From Glaciecola sp028401415 (lineage in GTDB: Bacteria; Pseudomonadota; Gammaproteobacteria; Enterobacterales; Alteromonadaceae): DNA of 64,000 bases. The translations under genes were made by a program, and so were the position numbers. Shown piece after piece: positions 8,142 through 16,246 of this stretch; position 1 is the first letter of the stretch, and each line of letters opens with the position of its first letter. Under the pieces are notes generated by a model that worked only from the letters and a program-made list of their open reading frames with translations, was not told the DNA's origin and searched no databases. The stretch covers positions 3,348,001 through 3,412,000 of the forward strand of contig NZ_CP171821.2 in the NCBI RefSeq assembly GCF_028401415.2, in the 5' to 3' direction.

Positions 8142-8846
8142 TTAGCCAGTTAGCTTTCTAAGTGTTTGCTTAATTTTTGCTTGGCATAGTGAGTCAATGA
8201 TTTGAATATCTAACTTCTGTAAACAGGTAGCCAACCAAGCCTTATCCGTTAACAATTTATTGGCGCTATTAATAAAGCTAGTCAATACCTTGTCTCCCTG
8301 GGCATCAACCGCTTTTTTACTCCCTCTTTGTAAAAGTCCTTTTTCTGGATCCATAAAGACGATGTCTAGTATGTCGCGATTAAAATAGGCTGAGTCTTGA
8401 CCTCGAAAAGTATTTGCTATCAGTTTTGTTGCAATCATATCAGTGTTTGTAATTTTCTTTACAGAGGAGATAGTATCATCAGGATCAGGCGTATCCAGCA
8501 TCAACAAGTCAATTGAAACTATTTCAAACTTTATTTGAGAATTTTCAACTAAAACTGATGTGCGAATGCCATAGCGGTCGCTCTTTACTTCTGTATGTTG
8601 AATAGTGCGATTATTTCTAAGTAATGGTGCTAAACCTCTACCGGACAATAATCTTCGTAGCTTGTTAAAATACGCAATGTTTGAAACAAGAAAATCGATA
8701 TCAACAGATTCTCTAAACTCATTATATTTTAGAGCAATCGCAGTTCCCCCTGCAAAATAACACTCATGTTCGCTTAACAAGTCTGCATTTAAGGACCTCA
8801 GTACATAGTCGATTTTATTATGATGCTGTCGCTTATAGTGAGCCAT
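8142..8846 (-). CDS. AbiEii-like nucleotidyltransferase toxin
   Basis: A 234-residue protein starting at ATG 8846, inside the end of the upstream HTH gene (14-bp overlap). An upstream frame exists but would overlap that gene much more. It shows the minimal nucleotidyltransferase signature FAGGTAIAL (31-39) and ESVDIDF (46-52), with D49 and D51 as expected metal ligands, followed by a helical domain, as in the AbiEii/AbiGii (DUF1814) toxins. AbiEii acts as a GTP-dependent nucleotidyltransferase in phage abortive infection and in type IV toxin-antitoxin systems. The partner here is an XRE-type protein rather than a classic AbiEi, so the pair is a variant. The target is unknown. Confidence 0.82.
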   Translation of the reverse strand: MAHYKRQHHNKIDYVLRSLNADLLSEHECYFAGGTAIALKYNEFRESVDIDFLVSNIAYFNKLRRLLSGRGLAPLLRNNRTIQHTEVKSDRYGIRTSVLVENSQIKFEIVSIDLLMLDTPDPDDTISSVKKITNTDMIATKLIANTFRGQDSAYFNRDILDIVFMDPEKGLLQRGSKKAVDAQGDKVLTSFINSANKLLTDKAWLATCLQKLDIQIIDSLCQAKIKQTLRKLTG

Positions 8847-9309
8847 ACACCTGCTCCAAACACGCAACAAGGCTCTGCTCCTTACGAGACATATTGCGCG
8901 TTTCAAAATCTGATTTTTTATTCTGATAAAGCGTAAAAGCGACTGGCGGTGTTACAGTATCATCTGCTTTGAGCTGCCAAGCACAGCGTCTCAAAACAGG
9001 ATAATCGGAGAGCTTTATCTGCATTGGCAAGTATTCTTTATCCAATGCCTCAGACAACGCTTCGCACTGTGTCGGACTTTGTACGCTTACTGAAAAACCT
9101 AAACACTTAAGAATATGAAAGGCGGTACCTATTGTAATTGATGCATCACCACGCTCGAGCTTAGCGAGTGTTCGGCGGTCAATCTCAAGAGTCTCTGCTA
9201 ATATTATTTGCGTAAGCGAATGAGATTTTCTGAATTGTTTGACCTCAGCACCAATGTCTTTGAGAGCCTCAATTGAGTCTTGATGTATTTTTTGTGTTGG
9301 TTTTGGCAT
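8833..9309 (-). CDS. XRE-type HTH antitoxin/regulator of the AbiEii-like pair
   Basis: A 158-residue protein from ATG 9309; a TTG 18 bases upstream (9327) is an alternative start. A helix-turn-helix (SLTQIILAETLEIDRRTLAKLERG, read in overlapping parts) occupies about residues 30-65, with the ERGDASI motif of XRE regulators. The C-terminal 80 residues contain a short beta-rich domain (PPVAFTLYQNKK) of the kind seen in antitoxins paired with DUF1814 toxins. The coding end overlaps the toxin start, implying translational coupling. A 7-bp inverted repeat lies just upstream as the likely autoregulatory site. Confidence 0.8.
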   Translation of the reverse strand: MPKPTQKIHQDSIEALKDIGAEVKQFRKSHSLTQIILAETLEIDRRTLAKLERGDASITIGTAFHILKCLGFSVSVQSPTQCEALSEALDKEYLPMQIKLSDYPVLRRCAWQLKADDTVTPPVAFTLYQNKKSDFETRNMSRKEQSLVACLEQVYGSL

Positions 9310-9347
9310 TTCTTTTAATATCTGCAAGCTAAATAATACGTAATAGC

Positions 9348-9381
9348 GTACATTTTAACATAAATATGCGGTTTAATGTAC
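9348..9381 (-). promoter_or_regulatory. Inverted repeat upstream of the HTH/AbiEii pair
   Basis: GTACATT (9348-9354) and AATGTAC (9375-9381) form a perfect 7-bp inverted repeat about 40 bp before the antitoxin start. On the minus strand the spacer contains an AT-rich -10-like TTAAAAT. Autorepression by the HTH protein is inferred. Confidence 0.45.
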
Positions 9382-9520
9382 TTTAAAGTAACGCGAGATT
9401 TTATAGTTTTTCGTATTTCATCCACCTATAACTCTCTAGCCCTTGCGGATCACAATAATTCACTAGATTCACACCCACATAAGCTTGGGTCTTTTGATAG
9501 AGAAACCCTAGAAGTCCTGA

Positions 9521-9560
9521 GAGTAAAACTGACGCTACTTTGACGCTGGCGATATTGAAT
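9521..9560. repeat. Dispersed repeat, right-arm copy
   Basis: Bases 9521-9560 repeat 7493-7532 with only a few changes (the arm ends GCTGGC instead of GTTAGC). The left arm is absent, so no hairpin forms. It sits upstream of the intact oxidase gene exactly as the full copy sits upstream of the broken one, marking the 5' limit of the duplicated segment. Apart from this and the operator at 9348-9381, the stretch 9310-9663 holds only the leader of the oxidase gene. Confidence 0.75.
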
Positions 9561-9663
9561 ATTAGCCTAATCTCTCTTAGTCTATTTTTGCGCAAGCGGT
9601 CCACTTGTAAGTCGAACCGCTTGCTTATATGTCTATTCGCTAACAAGTACAAAAAGGAAAGCC

Positions 9664-11022
9664 ATGATTCGGATATCAACACTTATTAGCTTATGTCTGT
9701 TGTTGATCTCTTGCAGTGGCGCCAAACATGTTCACAACGTCATAATAATTGGCGGTGGACTCATGGGAAGCTCTGCTGGATGGGAACTCTCCAAAAGCGG
9801 CGAAGAAGTACTGTTGATTGAGCAACAAGACGAAAAATATACCTTTGGTTCAAGCTTAGGCGAAGCAAGAATTTCCAGAAGTTTAGGCGAGCAAGGTGAT
9901 ATCTTTTCGTTTCTTCAACAACAGTCTGTCGCTCAAACTGCAGCATTAATTGATTACCTAAACGAAACAGAAAACGCTCAACATCATTCAATGGATGATA
10001 TTTACAGAACGTCACCTATGACCTACATTCGCTACACATCTCAGCAAAATGATGTAGACAGATTACTCGCCGAACAGGCTGACCCATATAAATTTGCACC
10101 CGACAGCAGCACTGCCAAGGCGCTATTTGGCATGCAGATACCTGATTCATTAATGATCATAAGAGAATACAAAAAGTACACAGGCACGCTCAACCCAAAC
10201 GTGCTAATTTCAAAACTTCATAAAGCGATGAACTATGCTGGCAGCGACATTTGGTATAACGAGAAAGTCATCAGCTTAACAAGAAAAAATGCCCTATATG
10301 AAATACAGATTGAAAATACTAAAACCGGTCAAGTAAGGACAATTCTCAGTAAAAAAGTCGTCGTTGCAGCAGGTCCATACAATGGCCAAGTTATTAAGAG
10401 CATCGCTCCCTACTTCAACGAACTAATCACCCCAAAACGCCTGTTTCTTTCGTTTCTAAAAATTAATCCAAGTGTTTACAATAGTCTCTCATATGAGCAA
10501 CAGCAACGACTGCAAGAGTCTTATCCAGTAGGAGATTTTAGCGCCGAAATCTATTATTCAATGATTGAGAACTACGACACCAATGGTCACCCTGTTTTGA
10601 AAGTTGGCGGTCATTTTCTTAGGACTGAAATCGACGATTTAGATTCAGTGTGGGCCAAAACGCTGACTCAAGACGAAATTGAGTGGAGCAAAATCAATAC
10701 CATTCGGTATTTGAATATGCTCGATTTGCCTGTAGATATTGATGATCTGGAATTTGTTCAGGGCTACTCATGTGTTTATTCACTCACTGATTCTGAAGTG
10801 TCGTATGTGACGCATATTGTGGATGAAAATAACGAGATTGATAAAAACATTGTGTTAGTTGGTGGCATGTCTGGAATAGGCGCAAAAGGCTCCTTGGCCT
10901 ACGGGTTAATAGCGTCTGTTTTATTATTCAACAAAGACGATCCATCAATAATGTATCAAAAAACCAAGGCTGCACTGGGTGTTGAGAGGTTGGAAGACGA
11001 CATTGACGCCCTTGACAACTAG
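9664..11022 (+). CDS. DAO-family FAD-dependent oxidase, lipoprotein
   Basis: A 452-residue protein of the glycine/D-amino-acid oxidase fold, closest in layout to monomeric sarcosine oxidase / N-methyltryptophan oxidase. The start at 9664 has AAGGAAAGCC in front. Residues 1-17 form a lipoprotein signal (lipobox LISC, lipidated C17). The dinucleotide-binding motif GGGLMGSSAG lies at about 29-38, and SSLGEARISR fits the sarcosine-oxidase FAD-attachment region. The C-terminal VGGMSGIGAKGSLAYG closes the FAD site. It probably oxidises secondary or N-methylated amines at the cell envelope; the substrate is unknown. Lipid anchoring is unusual for this family. A broken near-copy lies at 7635. Confidence 0.82.
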   Translation: MIRISTLISLCLLLISCSGAKHVHNVIIIGGGLMGSSAGWELSKSGEEVLLIEQQDEKYTFGSSLGEARISRSLGEQGDIFSFLQQQSVAQTAALIDYLNETENAQHHSMDDIYRTSPMTYIRYTSQQNDVDRLLAEQADPYKFAPDSSTAKALFGMQIPDSLMIIREYKKYTGTLNPNVLISKLHKAMNYAGSDIWYNEKVISLTRKNALYEIQIENTKTGQVRTILSKKVVVAAGPYNGQVIKSIAPYFNELITPKRLFLSFLKINPSVYNSLSYEQQQRLQESYPVGDFSAEIYYSMIENYDTNGHPVLKVGGHFLRTEIDDLDSVWAKTLTQDEIEWSKINTIRYLNMLDLPVDIDDLEFVQGYSCVYSLTDSEVSYVTHIVDENNEIDKNIVLVGGMSGIGAKGSLAYGLIASVLLFNKDDPSIMYQKTKAALGVERLEDDIDALDN

Positions 11023-11219
11023 AACAGTTGTGTCACCAACACATTCTATCTTATTTACCGCTGGCCATTGCGTTTTGCTCATATCTAGGTGGCAGTGATT
11101 CATGCATTCTGATAGCCAAGTGTTGACAATAATTAGCAACATATAACAGCTCAAAACGGTCATACCTATGTGGGCAAGATTTTCAACGAATTTCAGTAAA
11201 TATGACTTGATTTATATCG

Positions 11220-11801
11220 CTAGTTTACAAAAAGCCCAACCAACAAGACAATGGCGATAAACACTAATAACACGTTTGTAATATTTTGCTTAATTTCAAG
11301 TTTGTTGATTTTTCGATATAACTCTTCGGGCACGTCATAAATGTGCTGCGTTTTTTTAGTCTCAGTGGAGGCCTTTGCAAGAAGGTTAACCCCGACGCCA
11401 AATCCAATAAAAGTGACACACAGTGATAATAAGGTAAACACCACTTCCAAGAATTCGGCTGCTTCAAGACTCTTTATTGCCTTGTCTAGCCTTTCTTCAA
11501 TGGACTCCAAAGATAATTCAGAAAAGTCAGTTGTTTTGTCAAATCGGCAGTCATTGTACTGGCTTGCATCCCCGCTGATTTGAGATTTATTTTCCAGTTC
11601 TTTTTTTAAATTCGTAAGACATACAACTTCATTACTGTGTATGCCCACCCAGTCTTCCGCAGTAGGTACTAATTTGTTGAATAATGGCGATAGAAACAAA
11701 GCGCAAAATATCAAAGCGAGCGAATATCTAAGTAATAAGCAGCGTGATTTTGATTGACGGGTAAAAACGCGATAAATCAGTATAAATATCACACTAACCA
11801 T
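11220..11801 (-). CDS. Small multi-span membrane protein of unknown function
   Basis: The ATG-initiated frame gives 193 residues with hydrophobic segments at about 1-13, 26-44, 118-140 and 174-192. A Cys-containing extracytoplasmic loop (VVCLTNLKKELEN, YNDCRFDK) and a coiled-coil stretch lie in between. The frame stays open upstream to 11873 and would add a plausible hydrophobic N-terminus (IIDQELTIIIQVVGTLLL), but no ATG, GTG or TTG is present there, only ATT codons. The annotated ATG may therefore be an internal Met of a gene with an unusual or lost start. No family recognised. Confidence 0.5.
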   Translation of the reverse strand: MVSVIFILIYRVFTRQSKSRCLLLRYSLALIFCALFLSPLFNKLVPTAEDWVGIHSNEVVCLTNLKKELENKSQISGDASQYNDCRFDKTTDFSELSLESIEERLDKAIKSLEAAEFLEVVFTLLSLCVTFIGFGVGVNLLAKASTETKKTQHIYDVPEELYRKINKLEIKQNITNVLLVFIAIVLLVGLFVN

Positions 11802-11999
11802 TAGTAGTAGCGTGCCGACAACTTGAATAATTATTGTAAGTTCTTGGTCAATGATGATCTGGATCTCGGCAATTTATGTTTGAACTACTCAGAATATCTT
11901 TTCACCTCAAACTAACTTACCGCCACCTCTCTTGTTTACGATTTAACTGACACGACAACTATTCTGACAGAGAGGCATGCCAATATATTAATCATACAC

Positions 12000-12188
12000 A
12001 TGAAAGATAATTTCTCCAATAATCAGATAGCAGATAAATTAATCGCACTTTTTGAGTTGGAAAACGACAACCAACTAGCAAATCATTTCGGGGTTGAGCG
12101 CCAGCAAATTAGACAGTTCAGAAATGGGACGCGAGTAAGTTTGGTTCAGGCAATCATTACTGAGCTTTTGAGTAAAATAGAAGCATAA
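12000..12188 (+). CDS. Small HTH protein, possible regulator
   Basis: A 62-residue protein with the pattern ADKLIALFELENDNQLANHFGVERQQIRQFRNG, a compact helix-turn-helix like the N-terminal DNA-binding part of phage CI-type repressors, without any effector domain. Its small size and isolation between two unrelated genes suggest either a stand-alone regulator or the remnant of a mobile element. The ATG at 12000 is the first in frame; the ribosome site is weak. A PEP-CTERM-type gene follows 68 bp downstream. Confidence 0.5.
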   Translation: MKDNFSNNQIADKLIALFELENDNQLANHFGVERQQIRQFRNGTRVSLVQAIITELLSKIEA

Positions 12189-12256
12189 AGCAAATTTAGC
12201 TAAAAGTGCGTTATCATTTATGCGGACCGCTCAATTTTTAAGGAATATTAAGCAGT

Positions 12257-12940
12257 ATGAATACACTCTACAAATTAATAGCTGTAGCTTTTTCAATGTA
12301 CGCGTTTTCGTCGGGGGCGACACTTATAGATACAAAATCAAACTCATTCATAGATACGCAAACGAATCTAGAGTGGGCTGACTTCCATGTGACTTCGAAC
12401 TATAGCTTCCGTGATGTGGAAGCCGAGACTCTACCCGGCGGTAAATTTCAAGGCTGGAGACTACCTAGTGCTAATGAAGTGTTCGCTCTGTGGAATGATC
12501 AGTTTACTTTATTCAGTAATTCTTCAGTTACAACTACTGGGCCGGGTGAGCAATATCGAGAAGAAATTTGGGATTCAACCGATGGAATAGTCGAAAGCTC
12601 GTTAGACCCATTATTCGACATTATTGGTTTAGGGGACATTTTTGTCCCGGACATACAGCATGTTTGGAATTTTGAAGGCTTTACAGGCCTCTCTTTCATT
12701 GAGCCTGCTAAAAGACCATCACAAGACGGTTTTTTTCGCGATGCAATTTGGTACACCGATGCTCCTGACTGGTCAACTGAGCCGTACTTCAACTTCCGAA
12801 TACCAACGTATGCAGTGATGATAGTGCGAGAGGTGCAAGAGGTCGCTGAGCCAGAATCACTTCTAGTTATTTTGGCAGGGTGCCTTTCTATTGTATATAG
12901 CCGCAGAAACAATCAAATGTGCAAGGACGTAGTTTCTTAG
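12257..12940 (+). CDS. Exported DUF1566-like protein with a PEP-CTERM-like C-terminus
   Basis: A 227-residue protein with a signal peptide (residues 1-20). Next comes a DUF1566/Lcl-type domain: TNLEWAD near the N-terminus and GWRLPSANEV, the family signature, then a Trp/Tyr-rich region and a VMIVREV strand. The C-terminus has EPESLLVILAGCLSIVYSRR, a PEP-CTERM exosortase-sorting signal (PEP-like motif, hydrophobic span, basic cluster) with the Pro replaced by Glu and an extra 11-residue tail. PEP-CTERM proteins are normally processed by exosortase for export to the surface or matrix; none is visible here. The altered motif may impair sorting. Confidence 0.68.
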   Translation: MNTLYKLIAVAFSMYAFSSGATLIDTKSNSFIDTQTNLEWADFHVTSNYSFRDVEAETLPGGKFQGWRLPSANEVFALWNDQFTLFSNSSVTTTGPGEQYREEIWDSTDGIVESSLDPLFDIIGLGDIFVPDIQHVWNFEGFTGLSFIEPAKRPSQDGFFRDAIWYTDAPDWSTEPYFNFRIPTYAVMIVREVQEVAEPESLLVILAGCLSIVYSRRNNQMCKDVVS

Positions 12941-13016
12941 GACTGCCTTATAAGACGCGAGCCAAACATTCGTGTCACCCGCTTAACTACAATAGACGAC
13001 TAAACTAAACAAATTT

Positions 13017-13055
13017 AAAAAGCCAGACATGTAGATGTAATATGTCTAGCTTTTT
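13017..13055. terminator. Bidirectional rho-independent terminator
   Basis: AAAAAGCCAGACAT (13017-13030) pairs with ATGTCTAGCTTTTT (13042-13055), with one bulge. A- and T-runs on the two sides suit termination of both convergent genes, 12257 (+) and 13083 (-). Confidence 0.75.
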
Positions 13056-13082
13056 GAGCATTGATTTTAAATCTGATGATGA

Positions 13083-13400
13083 TTAATCATCATTCTCCAG
13101 ATCATCATATGCGGGAATATCCCTAAGCTTTCTTTTTTCTCCAATGTATTTGCAAATAAAACGAGTACCCTTTTCGTTGTGTTCTATTATCTGTGAGTTA
13201 AAGTCGCAATAAAGAGCGGGTGAAGCGGTAATAACTATATCTCCTTGCTCGCAATTATTGTCCATGATTTCGATTATGACAGCCATACTTTCATCGAAGC
13301 ACGCCATGTTATCGTCTGCATTTGATGCATAGCTAATACTTACCAAAGATATGGCGGACACTAATGCAGTTACAAGGCGTTTTAAGAATGATATTGTCAT
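13083..13400 (-). CDS. Small exported protein, third gene of an unknown operon
   Basis: A 105-residue protein with a signal peptide of about 26 residues (MTISFLKRL to SYASNA). Four cysteines remain after it (ACFDES, NNCEQG, YCDFN, ICKYIG), which suggests two disulfides in the periplasm or outside. The C-terminus is acidic (DDLENDD). It starts immediately after the stop of the preceding gene at 13401, so it is certainly cotranscribed. No family recognised. Confidence 0.65.
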   Translation of the reverse strand: MTISFLKRLVTALVSAISLVSISYASNADDNMACFDESMAVIIEIMDNNCEQGDIVITASPALYCDFNSQIIEHNEKGTRFICKYIGEKRKLRDIPAYDDLENDD

Positions 13401-13967
13401 TTAGGGCTCCTGCTCCTCTCCGTCTTCATCGTCTTTTGGAGTCGCATCGTCTTTTGGTCGAATTACAGTGACTATGACTTTACCACATTGGCATACATTG
13501 GCTTTGACTTTCGTTTTCTTACCATTAAATGAAATTACTTCGAAGCCGCCAGAACCGTCATAACTGGTAACAAACTCATTCCAAAGCTCTATTGCAAACA
13601 AATCTAGCTCTTTCTGTAAACCTTGCGTTATTTGCGCGTTGATAAACTCGGTTGCGTTTGACGTATCTATTACATACGTTACGTTTGATAAGAAAATTGC
13701 TTTGTAGTAAATCGTCCGGAACTTTGCTGGGCCGCCGGATTCATCAGTCATGTACCCCGTTACTTTTAAGACATGCACGTCTTTTTGAACGCCATTGTAA
13801 GCTGAGGGGCCAAGTTCCCAAGATGCATAGTTTCGAGCAGTTATTCTAGCTGAATCAACACTGCCTGTGTGTGCAATTTGCTTAGCCTTTATCTCATAAT
13901 GTGCAAACACACTAGTTGTCAATAGCAAAAAGGTCGCTGAGAGTATTACTTTAAAGGAAAGTTTCAT
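13401..13967 (-). CDS. Exported protein, second gene of an unknown operon
   Basis: A 188-residue protein with a clear signal peptide (MKLSFKVILSATFLLLTTSVFA). The mature part is beta-rich (VHVLKVTGYMTD, FRTIYYKAIF) and ends in a cysteine pair CQC and a highly acidic tail (PKDDATPKDDEDGEEQEP). It lies 2 bp from the gene before and directly abuts the gene after, so the three form an operon of exported proteins. No homologue recognised. Possible roles in envelope assembly or secretion are guesses only. Confidence 0.65.
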   Translation of the reverse strand: MKLSFKVILSATFLLLTTSVFAHYEIKAKQIAHTGSVDSARITARNYASWELGPSAYNGVQKDVHVLKVTGYMTDESGGPAKFRTIYYKAIFLSNVTYVIDTSNATEFINAQITQGLQKELDLFAIELWNEFVTSYDGSGGFEVISFNGKKTKVKANVCQCGKVIVTVIRPKDDATPKDDEDGEEQEP

Positions 13968-13969
13968 GA

Positions 13970-14563
13970 TTACTCTCCTTCGTCGCTAACATCAAATTCA
14001 TATTGAACATAAAAATTTCTATGTTCAAGTGACACTCTTTCGATAAGCTCTGCCAGCTCACCCTTACGATCATTAATTAACGCTGAACTATTGTCGCTTA
14101 CAACATTATTAGCTGATCCTTCATCTGCAAATGATGCCCCCAACGATTCATCTCTTAACTGACGTATTTCACTCTTCACCGCCTCAAATCTATCACTATT
14201 CCCGTATAAATCTTGATAAATTGATTGGAACATTGCAAGTAAGTATTGTTTTTGATGGGTTTGTGAATATGCAATTGCCGCATACTTGAGTGCTTTTTCG
14301 CTTTCACCGTTCACATGATGATATTGCAATAACATGTACGCAGCTAAGGCATCGTCTTTTTGCGCTAAGTCTTTCCAAACATCTATGTTGTAGGACTTGA
14401 GTTGAAAATACTTATGTCCAGAGGTGCCTTTAAACTGCTGAATGAACCTGCTGGTTGTCATGTCGGACGAGAGGTTTTCGGCGATTGACTCCATGCTTAC
14501 GTCTCTGGCATTAATTTGAGACGAAAACATAACTACTGCTAATAAAATTAACCATTTTTTCAT
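13970..14563 (-). CDS. Exported alpha-helical protein, first gene of an unknown operon
   Basis: A 197-residue protein with a signal peptide (MKKWLILLAVVMFSSQINA) and a good ribosome site (AAGGATTCTATT). The mature part is helical, with a TPR-like pair (DDALAAYMLLQYHHVNG, EKALKYAAIAYSQ) comparable to Sel1/TPR units, then a charged C-terminus. It leads the three-gene set 13083-14563. The module has no recognisable enzyme, and all three products are predicted to leave the cytoplasm. Confidence 0.65.
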   Translation of the reverse strand: MKKWLILLAVVMFSSQINARDVSMESIAENLSSDMTTSRFIQQFKGTSGHKYFQLKSYNIDVWKDLAQKDDALAAYMLLQYHHVNGESEKALKYAAIAYSQTHQKQYLLAMFQSIYQDLYGNSDRFEAVKSEIRQLRDESLGASFADEGSANNVVSDNSSALINDRKGELAELIERVSLEHRNFYVQYEFDVSDEGE

Positions 14564-14590
14564 AATAGAATCCTTCTATCTTCCTTTTAG

Positions 14591-14673
14591 GTCGCATGCG
14601 CGACTTGTTTTGCTCCAGTAACTTCCGTGAAACAGCTCTATCGTTCAATAAATAATCAAATTCCACTATTATA
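14591..14673 (-). promoter_or_regulatory. Probable promoter and palindrome of the exported-protein operon
   Basis: A TATAAT box on the minus strand (14668-14673) lies about 105 bp before the first ATG; its -35 is weak. GTCGC(14591-14595)/GCGAC(14600-14604) form a short palindrome in the leader. The remainder of 14564-14848, up to the insertion sequence, shows no gene. Confidence 0.4.
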
Positions 14674-14853
14674 CTTTAGTCTTATGACCAGGCAGATTAG
14701 TTAAATGGATTAAAGATGAATCCACTTTTGCATAATTGCCATCCTATAGTGATAATGGATTTAAGAGCTTATGTAGCATTCAGAGACTAGCCATAAGAAT
14801 GCATTCAGATGATACCCTACACCAACTAATTTTAATTATCCGTAAGCAATGGG

Positions 14854-14868
14854 ATGGACTCCTCCTCA
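14854..14868 (+). repeat. Left subterminal inverted repeat of the IS1111-type element
   Basis: ATGGACTCCTCCTCA, exact reverse complement of 16232-16246. Confidence 0.85.
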
Positions 14869-14939
14869 ACCTGACGATGCGGCATTTTTAGGCCACAATG
14901 GTAATTGTCAGAAAACCATGTTCAATTGAGGAGAAACCC

Positions 14940-15977
14940 ATGGGTAACATTACTAGAGTAGGTGTTGATATTGCAAAGTCTATTTTTCATGTCCACGCGG
15001 TCGATAGATTTAGTGAAGTCAAATGGAAAGGAAAATATTCTAGATCTAAATGGCTCGCAGCAATAAGTCGGAAAGTACCTCATGGTGCGGAAATAGCTAT
15101 GGAAGCGTGCAGCTCCGCAAATTATTGGGGGCGTGAATTACAAAAACGAGGATATAAAGTTAAAATTATTCATGCGCAATTCGTAAAGCCCTATGTCAAG
15201 AGCAATAAGAACGATGCTGTTGACGCAGAAGCTATTTGTGAAGCAATGAGTCGTCCAAGTATGCGGTTTGTTAGCTTAAAAACTGTCAGACAACAAGATG
15301 TGCAAGCGGCGCACCGAGTACGCGATAATTTAATGGTTCAAAGAACGGGTAAGGCCAATCAAATTCGTGGCTTAGTCGGTGAGTATGGATTAGTAGCGCC
15401 GATTGGTATCAAGAAGCTGCGCCAGGCTATTCCTTTGTGGCTAGAGGATGGGGACAACGGCTTATCATCCATGTTTAGGTCAATATTAAAAGGTTTATTT
15501 GATGATCTGATTAATCTTGATGAACGGATAGACGAACTAGATAAAACTATTCAAGAAGATGTTCAACAAGACCCTGTTGCCACTAAATTATTAGAGTTGA
15601 GAGGAATAGGCGTTTTGTGCGCTAGTGCTTTATCTAGTGCAATAGGAGACGGAAAGACCTACAAAAAAGGCAGAGATTTTGCTGCATCCATAGGTCTCAC
15701 GCCAAGACAACATAGTACAGGTGGCAAGCCTAAATTATTAGGCATTAGCAAAAGAGGTGATGGCTATTTACGCAAACTTTTAGTGCATGGTGCTAGGGCT
15801 GTTATTAGACACGCGCATCGTCACAATGATGCTTTGAGTCAGTGGTTAATGAAGCTTACTTCCACTAAACATGTAAACATTGTCACGGTCGCGTTGGCAA
15901 ACAAAACTGCTAGAGTCGCATGGGCAATAGTTAACAATAATGATAGTTATCGCCCAGAATTAATAGCTTCAGTATAA
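14940..15977 (+). CDS. IS110/IS1111-family transposase (DEDD recombinase)
   Basis: A 345-residue protein from ATG 14940, preceded by GAGGAGAAACCC; an upstream in-frame ATG (14898) lacks such a site. The N-terminal RuvC-like DEDD domain shows GVDIAK (D10), MEACSSANYW (E55) and KNDAVDAEAI (D92/D95). The C-terminal Tnp domain has LRGIGVLCASAL followed by GLTPRQHSTGGKPKLLGISK, where the Ser of QHSTGG is the expected nucleophile. This two-domain layout is that of RNA-guided IS110 recombinases. The frame is intact, so the element may be active. Confidence 0.93.
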   Translation: MGNITRVGVDIAKSIFHVHAVDRFSEVKWKGKYSRSKWLAAISRKVPHGAEIAMEACSSANYWGRELQKRGYKVKIIHAQFVKPYVKSNKNDAVDAEAICEAMSRPSMRFVSLKTVRQQDVQAAHRVRDNLMVQRTGKANQIRGLVGEYGLVAPIGIKKLRQAIPLWLEDGDNGLSSMFRSILKGLFDDLINLDERIDELDKTIQEDVQQDPVATKLLELRGIGVLCASALSSAIGDGKTYKKGRDFAASIGLTPRQHSTGGKPKLLGISKRGDGYLRKLLVHGARAVIRHAHRHNDALSQWLMKLTSTKHVNIVTVALANKTARVAWAIVNNNDSYRPELIASV

Positions 15978-16231
15978 AAATTACAATTAAAACAGTTAAG
16001 TACAACAATTTCATCCAAAGTTGCAAGAGTATAGCGTGAGATGGCAAACAGGTAAGACCGACACTTGTAAAACCCAGAGCGGACGAAGAGCCTATCCGAG
16101 CTCGTGTAAGCGTTAGGGACCAAGTGTGCGAATAGCCCATAGAGGTTCGATGCTTAATAAATAGCATCATTCAGAAACCGAATATACGTAGGCAGTTTAT
16201 ACCATTAGCCATTAACCGAAATACTTGCAAA
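15978..16231 (+). ncRNA. Candidate guide (bridge/seek) RNA of the IS1111-type element
   Basis: In IS1111 elements the guide RNA is encoded between the transposase stop and the right end. This 254-base stretch is non-coding and structured. ACACTTG (near 16051) pairs with CAAGTGT (near 16123), enclosing GAGC/GCTC pairs. Closer to the right end, GATGCT and AGCATC form a perfect 6-bp hairpin with an 8-base loop (about 16149-16168). Transcription and exact ends are inferred from the family, not seen. Confidence 0.55.
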
Positions 16232-16246
16232 TGAGGAGGAGTCCAT
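16232..16246 (-). repeat. Right subterminal inverted repeat of the IS1111-type element
   Basis: TGAGGAGGAGTCCAT, exact reverse complement of 14854-14868. Confidence 0.85.

Noticed and set aside
9401..9682. Minus-strand 93-residue ORF
   Set aside because: It spans the repeat and the oxidase leader, with no ribosome site and no recognisable domain; probably chance.
10945..11163. Minus-strand ORF after the oxidase gene
   Set aside because: Begins in the oxidase coding region in antisense and shows no family pattern.
12499..12912. Antisense ORF in the PEP-CTERM-type gene
   Set aside because: A shadow frame without ribosome site or domain; the plus-strand gene has a signal peptide and family motifs.
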